64,000 nt of DNA from Pycnococcus provasolii (GCA_049487715.1 CP150567.1:248001-312000); one strand, 5' to 3'. Positions 9,481 through 20,049 are shown, numbered from the stretch's first letter. Made by a program: numbers and translations. The notes: generated by a model from the sequence alone, not told the origin.

Positions 9481-11884
9481 TTACGCGCCGACCGATCCCT
9501 TGGCCGAAATGAAGCTCGTGGTGAAGCCCTCGAAGAAAGCCTTCATCTTCGCGTCCGTGTCAGGGGTGATCTGTCCGTCCTTCTTGATCGTGTCCAGAAG
9601 GCCCTTGTCGATGCTCGCCAGCAGCTCCTGCTCGTACGAGACGATGTCCGAAACCTCAACCTTGTCGAGGAATCCCTTGGTTCCCGCGTACACGATCGCC
9701 ACCTGCTGCTCGAACGGGATGGGCGCGTACTGCGACTGCTTGAGCATCTCCACGAGGCGGGCGCCACGGTTGAGCAGGAACTGCGTCGCCGCGTCGAGGT
9801 CCGAGCCGAACTGTGCGAACGCGGCAACCTCACGGTACTGCGCGAGCTCAAGCTTGAGCGTACCAGCCACCTGCTTCATCGCCTTCATCTGCGCGGCGGA
9901 GCCGACGCGCGACACACTGAGACCGACATTGATTGCGGGTCGGACGCCCTTGTAGAAGAGCTCCGTCTCGAGGAAGATCTGTCCGTCCGTAATGGAAATG
10001 ACGTTCGTGGGGATGTACGCGGACACGTCACCAGCCTGCGTCTCAATGACGGGGAGCGCCGTGAGCGATCCAGCGCCAACCTCGTCGCTCATCTTCGACG
10101 CACGCTCCAGAAGGCGGCTGTGAAGGTAGAAGACGTCGCCGGGGAACGCCTCACGTCCCGGCGGGCGGCGGAGCAGCAGCGACATCTGGCGATATGCCAC
10201 GCTCTGCTTGGAGAGATCGTCGTACACAATGAGAGCGTGCATGCCGTTGTCGCGGAAGTACTCCGCCATGGCACATCCAGAGTACGGCGCGAGGAACTGC
10301 AGCGGCGCGGGGTCCGACGCGGTGGCCGCGACGACGATAGAGAACTTCATGCAGTCAGCATCCTGCAGCGTCTTGACTAGCTGAGCCACCGTCGAGCGCT
10401 TCTGTCCAACAGCCACGTAAACGCAGAACAGGCTCTTCGACTTGTCACCGGCGTCGTTGATGGTCTTCTGGTTGAGGAAGGTGTCGATCGCAATGGCTGT
10501 CTTTCCCGTCTGGCGATCTCCGATAATGAGCTCACGCTGTCCACGTCCGACGGGCACAAGGCTGTCAACGCACTTCAGGCCCGTCAGCATGGGCTCGTGC
10601 ACGGACTTGCGCACGATGATACCGGGCGCCTTCACCTCGACACGCTGGCGCGTGACGTCCTGAAGCGGACCCTTGCCATCGATGGGCTCGCCAAGCGCGT
10701 CCATGACGCGTCCGAGCGTTCCCATGCCGACAGGAACGTCCACAATAGCTCCCGTGCGCTTGACGGAGTCACCCTCGTGGATGGTGTAGTCCGGCCCAAA
10801 GCACACAACACCGACGTTGTCGTTTTCGAGGTTCAGCCTGCACGTGTTGTGTTTGGTTTGTGGAGTGGTGAGTGGTTTGCTTGCTCTGAAGTGCTCTGAC
10901 CCATAGAGTCAGAAGGGGAGGTAAGGTGGAAGAAAGACGCACGCCATGCCCTTGATGCCGCTTTTGAACTCCACCATCTCTCCCGCCTGAATCCTCGTCA
11001 GGCCGTGCACGCGCGCGATACCGTCTCCGACGCTGAGCACACGTCCCACCTCCGCATCGTCCGACTGGTTGTAGAAGCCGGAGATCTTCTCCTCAACTGC
11101 GCAGGTGCAAGTTTTTTGTTTGTGTTTGTGTACGGGGGAGGGGTGTTGTCGGTTAGTGAAGTTTTCAAGGCAAGACCCGTTGTTCGTGTAAGTCCGAATA
11201 CCCAACCCCACCCAACCGTGCTCGTCATGTGAGTGAACGCCGTGTAAAAAACTCTTCGAGAGGAGACGCAATACGCAAGCACGTGCGACGGAGCACACTG
11301 CTACCCTTGCGTCATGACGTGCGCGCAGACGCGACGGGAGAAGAGGGAAACCGTCCTTGCTTTTTTTTTCTAAGCTGAGCTGAGCACGTCTGACAAGTAT
11401 TTTGGAACTGATGCCGCACACGCCTTTTTCCTTTCCACACACTCGTACGAACAAACACTGTTTGCCCTCGCCTCCCCTACTCTAACCATAACAAGTTGGT
11501 TCGTATGGAATCAAGCTTGAAAGGGAAGGCTTTTTCACAAGCAAGCAAGGCAAGCAAAGCAGTACACAAGCAAGCAGACAACACTAACACGCACACAACA
11601 CGACAACACGACAACATGGAAACGAAACGAAACGAAACCAAGAGCACCAAGAGCACCAAGAGCACCAAACCAAACCAAGAGCACCACACCCCACCACAGC
11701 AAGAGCCAAGAACACCAACCACACCAAGCAAGCAAAACTAAAGCAACGGCAACGTACGGATCGACGTGAGTTCTCCCGCACCCGTGGCGAACGCACGAAC
11801 GGACGACACGGAAGCCGGCACTGAAGATGCCGAGGAGGAGGAAGCCACAAGCCCTAGGCGCGTGACAAGCGTGCGCAGCGCCAT
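9481..11884 (-). CDS. ATP5F1A: mitochondrial ATP synthase F1 subunit alpha
   Basis: This is a three-exon gene: exons 11884-11758, 11096-10943 and 10837-9481. The introns are 11757-11097 (661 bp, donor GTACGT) and 10942-10838 (105 bp, donor GTGCGT). All junctions keep phase and restore the conserved [16 protein letters not shown] and [15 protein letters not shown] stretches. The product is 545 residues, the usual length. Exon 1 supplies an Arg/Ser/Ala-rich mitochondrial presequence ([20 protein letters not shown]). The Walker [14 protein letters not shown] and the alpha signature near [17 protein letters not shown] are intact. It forms the non-catalytic nucleotide-binding subunits of the F1 ring in the mitochondrial matrix. 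Confidence 0.97.
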
Positions 11885-13003
11885 GGCGTGAAGTCCGAGT
11901 GATAGGGGGGCGTGAAAACCCTCGCCGAACGGGCCGAGGCTCCGGAGGGGAGGGGAGGGGCGGCCTAGCTCGAAGGAGAACGTGGGGGAGAACCGGGGGG
12001 ATACCGGTTCCGACTTCCGACTGTCCGACAACACAGTAGTCCGACAACACCTAACAGGGTACGGCGCAACAACCCTAGCGTTAGCTCGCCCTTCTCTCGG
12101 TTCCAAATCGTTAAAATAACCCTAGTAGTTCGGAATGGCTTCGGAACAACCGTTCGGAATGGCAACAACCCTAATAACCATGGTTGCGGTATGGTTAGGG
12201 AGGAGGCTAGTACTTACCTTTACGGAGCACAGGTCTGTGGCCTGGCCTGTGGCCTGGCCTGTACGTTGCGCCCCTGGGCCTGGCACCTGGGGCTGCCTGG
12301 GGTGGGGCCCATGTTGGCACAAGCAAGTTTGCATTCCTGTATTGTAGGCATACTGTAGTACTATGTACTCTGCATTCTGTGTCTGTGTCTGCACTCTTCC
12401 TGCGACTTTTATCAGTCTTATGTGCTGTACCAACCGGACTTGCAAGTTGCAAGGACTTGCAGCCTGCAGGCTAGTGAGGCTACCATCATAGGCCGGCCCG
12501 CTAGCGACTTGCAAGGCCAGGCCAGGCCAGGCCACCTACCTTTAGGTGAGCTCGACGAGTTCGCTGGCGTTTTTTTTTCATCCAAAATGATGCCAAATGC
12601 AAGGGGAATGCCTGCAAGAGGAAAAGACGACGACGCTCCCCAAGGAGTTGTTCTACTTCTTACCAAGCAAATCGTTGACTTGCCAAAATGACTTGCCTTA
12701 AGGCCGCAGGCCGCAGGGCCGCACGGCAAGCAGGACGAACGAGCTCCTCGTGAAAAGGGAAAAGGCGACGAAGAAAGAAAGAATCAAAGAAACAAAGCTT
12801 GCCAATTGCCATACAGCTAATAATATAATAATATGTAGGTGGATGGATGTGCGTGATGACAACTATTGTACTACTCCTCCTCCCTCGTGCAAGACATCCC
12901 TATTTCATATTTTCCATTTCGGGGTTGGGACTTCTCCGATGGGGTTGACCGTGTTGGGTTCACGCGCGTCTCGTCTCGTCTGGCGTGATCGACGACGACG
13001 GCC
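11885..13003. other. intergenic region, no gene seen
   Basis: This divergent gap lies between ATP synthase alpha and the sulfotransferase-like gene. It holds repeated GGCCTGTGGCCT and GGCCA units at about 12235-12265 and 12510-12535, and other simple sequence. The small frames present have no recognisable protein character. Confidence 0.5.
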
Positions 13004-14428
13004 ATGGCGAAGTGCAGGCATGTTCCGGCCATGCACGCAACATCAACATCGTCGTCGTGGCGGCCTTTGACCTCGTTGAAGTCAACCGTCATCAGATACC
13101 ACGCGCTCCTTCTTGCACTCCTTGCCTCCTGTTACCTTGCGCAAGCCAAGTTCGACGCGTGCGCACCCTCGCGCCGATGCAACGTCGTATGGAACCTCCA
13201 CATACCGCGAACGGGGGGAATGTCCACGCACCACGTCGTCACGTCGCTATTCACACCGCACCCCATCGGCCAGAACTCACTCGCGAACGCCAACGCCTCG
13301 CCGCGATACGCGCAAGAAAGACGACAACAGCTCGAGGACATCTCGCAAAAACTAGAAGCACTCATACTTACCGTACAGCGTGACCCAGCACCGCTGCGCT
13401 GGATGTATGTCTACCACGGCGTGCAAGGGGGGAGCATGGACAAAATGCTCGCGTACGTCGAGGCGTGGAGAGCAAAATTACACATAGCGGGGTGTAGGCT
13501 GGTCCTAACCACAACCATTCGGCCAGGCTCGCACTTCGCCATGTCGAGGTACGCCGATCTTCTCGCGCACGCCTCCTCGCATAAAGAAAAGAAGCGCTTG
13601 AAAGTCGATAACGACCTAAGGCTGGACAACGGCATGGTGCGATACGTGCTGAACGACGTGCACAATGCCGAAACGCACATACCGCACGGCGGGGCGAACG
13701 AAGCGCACGTGCAAAAAGCCACCGACGTGCTTGGGCACTTCAACGTCGTCGGAGACACGAGATGCATGGCGCTATACTGGCGTTGTTTGGCACGAGTGAC
13801 GGGAACCACGCTCGACGAAACACGAACGCTGCCGCACCAAAATACGAGAGGCTCTGTTCCTCAATTCACGAATGAAACGCATAAGCTGATGTACAGGCAC
13901 TCGAAGCAAGACGAGCACTTCTTCATGAGGGTGCAGAAGCTGTCGTCGTTCGTTCCGTGCAAGCCGCTCACGAGGATGCGCATTCGTCCGTCGAAGAAGA
14001 AGATGCCCGCCGCGACGGAAGCGCCGTACTTGAAAGGAGGCGACAAGAAACGAACGAAGGGCGTAAAGGGCGAACTGCTCAAGGCGCGGAAAAAGGTACG
14101 CGACAACGTGAAGCACACGCAACATGAAATGGACAAGTTCCTCCACGACAAGAAGTGGTCAAAGATGGAGCAAAAGGCGGCGGCGATCGCCGATAGAGTC
14201 ATGCAAGGAAGAAAAGCGGCCGAGGAGGCGAATCGGACGACGACGACGACGACGACCGAAGTGCCGCTGTTCGAACAGGGCGACGAGGATGGCGTGCTGC
14301 TGAACGAGGCGCCGCTGATTGTGCGGGCGAAACTGAAAAATGCAGAATTCGACGAAATCGCGAAAGGGTCGCCAGAAACGTACAAAGTCGCCAAGCCGCC
14401 AAGTGTGGCACCGTCACCTGACAACTAA
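13004..14428 (+). CDS. Golgi-type sulfotransferase-like type II membrane protein
   Basis: This 474-residue protein has a short cytoplasmic N-terminus and one hydrophobic anchor at about 30-46 (IRYHALLLALLASCYLA). HIPRTGGMST (66-75) matches the 5'-phosphosulfate-binding loop of membrane sulfotransferases (consensus HIPKTAGTS). LTTTIRPGSHFAMSRYADLL (168-187) fits the 3'-phosphate-binding motif, usually R-x-P-x-S-R-x-x-S-x-Y. Such enzymes move sulfate from PAPS to glycans in the Golgi lumen; the acceptor cannot be told from sequence. The last 150 residues are Lys/Ala-rich, then carry a Thr run and an acidic stretch not typical of the family. TGTAA lies about 20 bp past the stop. Its tail faces the DsbA-like gene across 120 bp. 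Confidence 0.65.
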   Translation: MAKCRHVPAMHATSTSSSWRPLTSLKSTVIRYHALLLALLASCYLAQAKFDACAPSRRCNVVWNLHIPRTGGMSTHHVVTSLFTPHPIGQNSLANANASPRYAQERRQQLEDISQKLEALILTVQRDPAPLRWMYVYHGVQGGSMDKMLAYVEAWRAKLHIAGCRLVLTTTIRPGSHFAMSRYADLLAHASSHKEKKRLKVDNDLRLDNGMVRYVLNDVHNAETHIPHGGANEAHVQKATDVLGHFNVVGDTRCMALYWRCLARVTGTTLDETRTLPHQNTRGSVPQFTNETHKLMYRHSKQDEHFFMRVQKLSSFVPCKPLTRMRIRPSKKKMPAATEAPYLKGGDKKRTKGVKGELLKARKKVRDNVKHTQHEMDKFLHDKKWSKMEQKAAAIADRVMQGRKAAEEANRTTTTTTTEVPLFEQGDEDGVLLNEAPLIVRAKLKNAEFDEIAKGSPETYKVAKPPSVAPSPDN

Positions 14429-14548
14429 AAATGGTTAAATGTGACATGATGTAAAATGTATAAGAACTATATAGACTACAGTATTTCTTCTGAACTAAAA
14501 CTTATCCAGAGCTCGTCGAGGCGCTCCGCTCTGCTCCGCGTGCGTTTC

Positions 14549-15625
14549 TCACGTCACGGGCACGCCGCGAATCACAGGAAGTTTGATGCGTTTCAGCGCG
14601 TCCTCTGAATTCTTGATTGGGCCCTCGTGCTGAACGCCGTTCACGAGATACGTCGGCGCCGCGACAATGCCCATGCGCCGTGCAAGCTGGCTGATGCGCT
14701 TCGCCTCCGTCTCGTAGCGCCGGGACGCGAAGCAAGCCTTGAATGCACGCGCATCGAGACGCGCAAGGCTCGCGACGCGCTTCAGAAGCAGTGCGTCGAA
14801 TACAGTCGTCTCATTCTCGCCCTGATGCAGGTACTCGTCGTCGTGTGTCACCTGCAAGAGCACTTCGCGAACTTCCCAGTACTTGTGCTGCTCTTGCGCG
14901 CACAGTGCCGCCGCTGCGGCTCGCAGGCTGTCGTCGTCGAGAAATGCGACGGGATGGCTCTCAATGCGCAGCCTTCCATCGCGCACAGCCTCGTGCGCCA
15001 TAAGCGGCTGCATGGTGAACGTGTCGCCCTCCTTGCAGTGATCGCAGAAGAAGTCTGTGAACTCCACAAAGCTCCGCGGGGCGTTTTCGTCACCGAGTGC
15101 CCTCCCCTCCGTGTGCAGCTTGCCCGGCTCGAAGTGCACGCCGCTTCTGGGAAAGTCCGTCACGCTTTTCGTCGGGTGCGCGTTTCCCGCGCGCGTTGCT
15201 GGCTGCAGGTCGATGAGGCGCGCCACCTCGGGAAGTCCGTGCGAGAAGAAGATGGCGAACGGCATGATGAGGCCTGTGATGGCGACGCCCAGCAGCATGA
15301 TCATGGGCATGATGCCCGGCTGTTCGTCGTCCTCGTTCGCCACCTTCCTTGTCTTAGCCTCCTGTGCGAGTCGTGACGCCGCGCGTTTTCTTGCACGCGC
15401 CTCTTCCAACGCCTGTTTGTCCGTGAGCGGCGCCTGTCCCGCCGCCCTTCTCCTGGATATCTGTCCGGGCGACGTGGCCGAGCTGACCGGTCGGCCTGAG
15501 AGCGACGTGACGGCCGGTATGGCGCTCTCTCTCTCCGCGTGTACGCCACCGTGCGGCCTGAGTCGTCCCGCGACGCCGTGCGCGGGTCGGCGCACGCCTG
15601 GATACGGCTGCGTGGACTCGGACAT
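14549..15625 (-). CDS. membrane-anchored DsbA-like thioredoxin-fold oxidoreductase
   Basis: This 358-residue protein has a basic, disordered first 100 residues, one transmembrane helix at about 105-128 (IMPMIMLLGVAITGLIMPFA), then a thioredoxin-like domain of the DsbA/DSBA-like type. The active site is FTDFFCDHCKEG (C194-x-x-C197). A helical insertion follows, and APTYLVNG near 326 supplies the cis-proline loop. The predicted job is making or isomerising disulfides in a secretory, plastid or mitochondrial compartment. The N-terminus has no clear ER signal and is rich in Arg, Ser and Ala, so an organelle location is possible. It is divergent from the sialidase-like gene, with about 270 bp between the start codons. 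Confidence 0.75.
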   Translation of the reverse strand: MSESTQPYPGVRRPAHGVAGRLRPHGGVHAERESAIPAVTSLSGRPVSSATSPGQISRRRAAGQAPLTDKQALEEARARKRAASRLAQEAKTRKVANEDDEQPGIMPMIMLLGVAITGLIMPFAIFFSHGLPEVARLIDLQPATRAGNAHPTKSVTDFPRSGVHFEPGKLHTEGRALGDENAPRSFVEFTDFFCDHCKEGDTFTMQPLMAHEAVRDGRLRIESHPVAFLDDDSLRAAAAALCAQEQHKYWEVREVLLQVTHDDEYLHQGENETTVFDALLLKRVASLARLDARAFKACFASRRYETEAKRISQLARRMGIVAAPTYLVNGVQHEGPIKNSEDALKRIKLPVIRGVPVT

Positions 15626-15893
15626 GAGGCCGAGTCAACTGCGGCACAAGAATAATGAGGACAGCCAAGCACGACGACGAGGAAAACATGAGGCGTGCGG
15701 AAACGACCAGCACGAACGGGATCAAGTACGTGATGTCACTCGTGCATCCGTTGACTACGATGATGGCCATCGTGAAGGTTACACACTCTCCACCACCTGG
15801 GGCTGGTGGTGACACACGTGAGCTGATGAGTTGCACCAGAGCCCACGGCCAACGACGCGCCAAACTTGTCATTCCCGCACGCAAGTACGGTAC

Positions 15894-17063
15894 ATGCGCG
15901 GCCGTCCCTCTCTGTCCACCCTGCTTCTCACTCTCACGGCAATTACCTCCGTGCTCTACCTCCTTCAGTCCGCACGCGCACAACGAACTCTTCTTCGTGA
16001 GAACTTTCTGACAGGCAGAGCGCAAACATCCAGGAGCAAAGCCGCCCAAAACATGGTTGCCGTCGTCGGCGGAGGAAACGACCCAAACTGGCCAGGGAGC
16101 GCGCACGCGTCGACGAACGTGCGCCTTGACGACGAATCAGGACGTATTCTCGTCGCGTTCTTTGGGGGAGAGAGCGAGGGCGCGGACGACGTCGCCATTT
16201 ACACAGCCGTGGTCGAGACGCAACGCGGTGGAGGTGCAAGGCCGAGGTGGCAGAAGCCGGTCGCGCTGTTCAAGGTGTCCGACGAAGCGCACTGGAATCC
16301 GGTGCTATTTCGCTCATCGGCGGACGGAAAGTTCGTGATGCACTTCAAGGTTGGGAATTCGATACCACGTTGGCGCACGTACGTGTCGACGAGTGTGACA
16401 GGCTTGCCTGGCGCCTGGTCAAAACCGACCGAGCTGGTCGCCGGCGATCACGGCGGACGCGGCTGCGTTCGCGCTAAGCCTCTCGTCGCCTCGGACGGAA
16501 CGCTCGTTTGCGGAGCAAGTACCGAGCACGGGCCGTGGAGAGCATTCTTCGACGTCTCCACCGACGGAGGCGTCACGTTCCAGCGCACGGACGACGTCGC
16601 CGTTGAGAACGACGACGTTGGGCTTATTCAACCAAGTGTTTGGGAAACTCCAGACCACGCGTTGCACGCCTTCTTCCGATCTGATGCTGGCGCCGTGTAC
16701 TACTCGTCGTCGCAGGACTTTGGGCGAACTTGGCTTCCTGCGCAACGAACGAAGCTGCCGAACAATAACAGCGGCCTGGATGTCGTGCGTCTACACGCGA
16801 GTGGCGTTCTCGTTGTGGCTTACAATCCAGTCACTTCGAGCTGGGGAGCGCGTTACCCGCTGCGTCTTAGCGTGAGTGCGGACAACGGCAAGACGTGGGA
16901 TACGCACTACGACATCGAGACGACGCCTGGCGAGTACTCGTATCCAGCGCTCGTTGCATGGTCGGACGGCGAAGGCTTCGACCTGACATACACGCATAAA
17001 CGAACAGGAGTGGCATTCGCGTCATTATCGCTTGCGGAGCTGAGGGAGCTCTCGACGACGTGA
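15894..17063 (+). CDS. secreted or membrane-anchored sialidase-like (BNR repeat) protein
   Basis: This is a 389-residue protein, started at the ATG that puts the signal or anchor MRGRPSLSTLLLTLTAITSV at the N-terminus. The body is a six-bladed-propeller-type BNR domain with three Asp-boxes: STDGGVTF, SQDFGRTW and SADNGKTW. HWNPVLFRS and WRTYVSTS are typical of the bacterial-type exo-sialidase-like family (BNR_2). The family hydrolyses sialic or related acidic sugars, but many members have other or unknown substrates and the catalytic Tyr/Glu pair cannot be assigned with confidence here. A GT29 sialyltransferase-like gene lies 38 kb downstream. TGTAA lies about 40 bp past the stop. Confidence 0.75.
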   Translation: MRGRPSLSTLLLTLTAITSVLYLLQSARAQRTLLRENFLTGRAQTSRSKAAQNMVAVVGGGNDPNWPGSAHASTNVRLDDESGRILVAFFGGESEGADDVAIYTAVVETQRGGGARPRWQKPVALFKVSDEAHWNPVLFRSSADGKFVMHFKVGNSIPRWRTYVSTSVTGLPGAWSKPTELVAGDHGGRGCVRAKPLVASDGTLVCGASTEHGPWRAFFDVSTDGGVTFQRTDDVAVENDDVGLIQPSVWETPDHALHAFFRSDAGAVYYSSSQDFGRTWLPAQRTKLPNNNSGLDVVRLHASGVLVVAYNPVTSSWGARYPLRLSVSADNGKTWDTHYDIETTPGEYSYPALVAWSDGEGFDLTYTHKRTGVAFASLSLAELRELSTT

Positions 17064-18042
17064 TCAATGGTTCACGACCGTGTTAAATTGTTTTACAAGT
17101 GTGTGTAACAACATCTCGATGGCAGACTTGGCAGTGGCAGGTTTGTCGTCGCCGTTTTGAATCATCGACCGTCATGCTCATGATGTATATAATATACATA
17201 TATGTATATCTCCGTATCTCGGGCGCTATTATAGCATTAATTATTTATCACGACGAGATTGTTGTTGAACGAAAGTGTCACTACTATCATACTGTAAAAA
17301 CCACCATCTTAAAAACTTTCTTCAAAAATTTGGATTGGTGGTAAATTAGGGAGGGTTTACAGCAGACGCTTAAACGCGCGTAAACGGCCGCAGCCCGCAT
17401 ACGTGTTTACGTTTATACGGTGGAAACGTATTTTTTACCATCCTTCCTTGGTGGAGGACGACCTCACGAGTAGTGAGTGACGTCCTCGTGACTTCGTGAG
17501 CCTCTTCACCTGCGGAGCCATGCCTCCCTCGCGCGCGACAAACTCACAAACAAACCATAGTCGGATGGTCCCCACCACGTACTACTACTGGTCGTGCATC
17601 TGGAGTCACAAGCTGACATGCCTGCACTTGAGCTGGAATAAACTCTTCGAACGGACTGGAACCAGCTGGAAGTCTGGAACCAGCCTGGCAGCCTTCAACA
17701 TGACCATTGTGGGACCTCGCATACATGTGCACAAGCCCAAGCCTGCCCAGGTAAAGGTAGAAGAGAGACGATGTAGAACGGTGCACGATTAGGGTTCGGG
17801 TTAGGGTTAGGGTTACGATTAGGGTTAAGGTTGTTTCCTTTCGGCTTTCGCGCGCTCACTCCCCAGGTGGAGGTGTGTTTGTTTTTGTTTTTTTTCAATA
17901 TTCCACCCCATTCTTTTGTTGTTGTTTGCATTTTCGTTTCGTCAAACTTGTTTGCTGTGTCACCTGTCACCTGTCGTCAACTGTTGTCTACTGTCGTCAT
18001 TGTCGTCGTCACTGTCGTCAACTGTCACCTGTGGTGCGTGCA
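17064..18042. other. intergenic region upstream of MAD2
   Basis: This stretch is AT-rich around 17180-17340 with no convincing coding sequence. A TTAGGG-type array lies at 17787-17830, about 210 bp before the MAD2 start codon, followed by a GTCGTC/GTCACC-rich leader. Confidence 0.55.
17787..17830. repeat. telomere-like TTAGGG array
   Basis: Four to five TTAGGG units, some altered (TTCGGG, TTACGA), on the plus strand upstream of MAD2. Confidence 0.9.
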
Positions 18043-18807
18043 ATGGCGTCGTCAACTTCATCTCGTACGAAAACTGGTGTCATCAGCCTCGTAGGCTCGT
18101 CCGCGATCGTCAGCGAGTTCTTCGGATATGCCGTCAACTCCATACTGTTCCAACGAGGCATCTACGAACCAGAAACCTTCGACCGAAAGAAAAAATACGG
18201 ACTCGCCATGATGGTCACGAACGAAGAAAAACTTCGCGCATATCTGAATAACGTCATGGAACAAGTGCAAAGTGCGTTGTACTGTCTTGGCTTTTGGCGT
18301 CTCTTTTTCTCTGATGTTTTTGTGGTCTTGGCACTCACACATCTCACCATGTCACGCACTCAACCCACCTATTTTGACCACAACGTGGTTTTAGATTGGC
18401 TCAAAACAGGACAGCTGCAGCGCCTCGTGCTCGTCGTGGTCTCCACCGAAACACACGCCACCTTGGAGAGGTGGACGTTCGACGTCAGCACCAACACGGA
18501 ACTGGAGGGGGCAAGTGCTGACGCGACTGTTGCCGCCAAGCCAGAAAAGGAACTCAGCGGGGAAATTGCAGCCATCTTGAGGCAGATCACCGCCTCTGTA
18601 TCCTTCCTACCTCTCATCGACGAACCGTGCGCGTTTGACCTGCTTGCGTACGCAGACTCGTCCGTCGACGTGCCGATGGAGTGGGAGGAGAGCGACGCGC
18701 GCTTGATTGCGAAGAGCGCACAAGTGAGACTGCGAAGCTTCAACACCAACGCGCACCAAGTGGAGGCGACGGTGGCGTACCGCGACGACGACGCGGATGG
18801 CGCGTGA
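18043..18807 (+). CDS. MAD2: spindle-checkpoint HORMA protein MAD2
   Basis: The gene has two exons, 18043-18271 and 18395-18807, joined across a 123-bp intron (GTGCGT ... TTTTAG). The product is 213 residues; MAD2 is usually about 205. The alignment is close along the whole length: ISLVGSSAIVSEFFGYAVNS, ILFQRGIYEPETF, KYGLAMMVT, YLNNVMEQVQ|NWLKTGQLQRLVLVV, ILRQITASVSFLPL and EWEESDARLIAKSAQVRLRS. The C-terminal safety-belt region is intact. MAD2 binds CDC20 and MAD1 at unattached kinetochores and delays anaphase. The intron is a multiple of three and contains no stop in frame, so the unspliced message would also encode a protein with a 41-residue insertion. Confidence 0.95.
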   Translation: MASSTSSRTKTGVISLVGSSAIVSEFFGYAVNSILFQRGIYEPETFDRKKKYGLAMMVTNEEKLRAYLNNVMEQVQSALYCLGFWRLFFSDVFVVLALTHLTMSRTQPTYFDHNVVLDWLKTGQLQRLVLVVVSTETHATLERWTFDVSTNTELEGASADATVAAKPEKELSGEIAAILRQITASVSFLPLIDEPCAFDLLAYADSSVDVPMEWEESDARLIAKSAQVRLRSFNTNAHQVEATVAYRDDDADGA

Positions 18808-18925
18808 ATGTGTGCGTGCGTTGCCACGCCACGCGTGGCCTGCCGCAGCGTCGTCTGTTGTTTTCGTGTTGTATCACTCAAAGAAACATTTCTACAAAGT
18901 ATGCCCATATTGAAGACCACTTCAT

Positions 18926-19393
18926 TCACCTCGACGTCGCCTGCATGAGCTTTTTCGCGTGTTCGCGGAGCCTCTGCTCCGCCTTCGGCACGAGAGCCTC
19001 CGCGGTCGCAAAGGACTTTTTCGCGCAAGCCTCCGCGTTCTGCTGCGCTCTGTTCACTTGCCTTTCCGACGGAGAGGCTGGTAGGCTCTGCCTCGCTGTG
19101 TCTGTGCACTGCGCGATACCTCTTTGCACGACGGTTTGAATTTGCGCGACTTCCTGCTGCTGCGCTTGCCTGAATGCTTCAACGGCAGCGTTGCACTTAG
19201 CCATGCACTGTTCCACCTGTTGCCTGGAGGCGTTTGCTGCATCTTTAGCTGCTTGTGGGTTATCCGTTTGTCCGAGACATGCGAGTTGGCAGTGCAGTGC
19301 GTTGATCGCGAGCGGTCGTTCGTGATCTTTGTGTATTTGCTCGAGCATAGTCGATAATGCAGATTCCAAGGGGCGAGCAAGCGCGGACGACAT
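18926..19393 (-). CDS. FAM136A-like (DUF842) mitochondrial protein
   Basis: This is a 155-residue, mostly helical protein. FAM136A members carry paired C-x3-C motifs and sit in the mitochondrial intermembrane space. Two are present here (CQLAC and CMAKC). In the second half the matching positions have only their first Cys (CTDTA and CAKKS). The spacing and the AQQNAEACAKK...LVPKAEQRLREH tail otherwise follow the family. The start is placed at MSSALARP rather than the upstream in-frame ATG. The gene converges on MAD2 and is divergent from the Cys-rich gene across a CCCTAA array. Confidence 0.7.
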   Translation of the reverse strand: MSSALARPLESALSTMLEQIHKDHERPLAINALHCQLACLGQTDNPQAAKDAANASRQQVEQCMAKCNAAVEAFRQAQQQEVAQIQTVVQRGIAQCTDTARQSLPASPSERQVNRAQQNAEACAKKSFATAEALVPKAEQRLREHAKKLMQATSR

Positions 19394-19520
19394 AGTCGAC
19401 TGACACAACAACAACAAGAACAAATATATGAATGGCGGCTATCAGCTAACCTTACCAAACAAAGGGGCTCCAGGAGGCAAGTATAACTTGGGAGGAGAGG
19501 AGGCATGGCTGGACGACGAA

Positions 19521-19573
19521 CCCGAACCCTAACCCTAACCCTAACCCTAACCCTAATCTGAAACCCTAACCCC
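19521..19573. repeat. telomere-like CCCTAA array
   Basis: Five consecutive CCCTAA units plus variants lie in the divergent promoter between the FAM136A-like and Cys-rich genes. Confidence 0.95.
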
Positions 19574-19656
19574 TCCCTCCCTCGTCCTGTTCCCTCGTCC
19601 TTCGTCAGCCAGTTCTGGACTCCCCTTTTTTTTCCTTTTTGCTGCCCCATATCCAT

Positions 19657-20049
19657 ATGGACGCGCCGAAGCAGCTCGCGCAGATGATGCGCACGTACGA
19701 GAAGATACCAATAACGGATGCTGTCGCGTACGCCAACTCGCTCGCACCTGACGCGGCGTCGAAAGCTGTCGGAGGATGCAAAGTGTGGAGATGTGCGAAA
19801 GGCTGCGGGCCCGCAGGCGCGTGTGTTGGATGTTCGTACAACTGCGGAAACGACGAGTGCATGTGCCCTTGTGGCATCTACCCGTTCAGCTGCTGCGCGT
19901 GCTTCTGCGGCGCGGGAAAAGGCCAACTGACAAACTTGAAAGGAAACGAGCAGCTCATTGTGATTGACAGCAACGGCACGCTTGGTTACTACGCGCTCGA
20001 CTGCAACGGCGGAGGCACGCAGTGCTGCTATTGCACGCCTGCTTTTTAG
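19657..20049 (+). CDS. small cysteine-rich protein of unknown function
   Basis: This is a 130-residue protein started at the ATG in CATATGGACGCGCC. The first 45 residues are helical in character and lack a signal peptide. The centre is very Cys-rich: GGCKVWRCAKGCGPAGACVG, CSYNCGNDECMCPCGI and CCACFCG. A second small Cys cluster closes the protein (GGTQCCYCTPAF). No known domain is recognised. The spacing could bind metal (zinc or iron-sulfur) or form disulfides. A PLAC8-like fold was considered but the expected membrane segment is absent. It is convergent with the enoyl-CoA isomerase across only about 90 bp. Confidence 0.7.
   Translation: MDAPKQLAQMMRTYEKIPITDAVAYANSLAPDAASKAVGGCKVWRCAKGCGPAGACVGCSYNCGNDECMCPCGIYPFSCCACFCGAGKGQLTNLKGNEQLIVIDSNGTLGYYALDCNGGGTQCCYCTPAF

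Noticed and set aside
12418-12729. 103-residue minus-strand frame
   Set aside because: It covers GGCCA-type simple repeats and has no similarity I can recognise.
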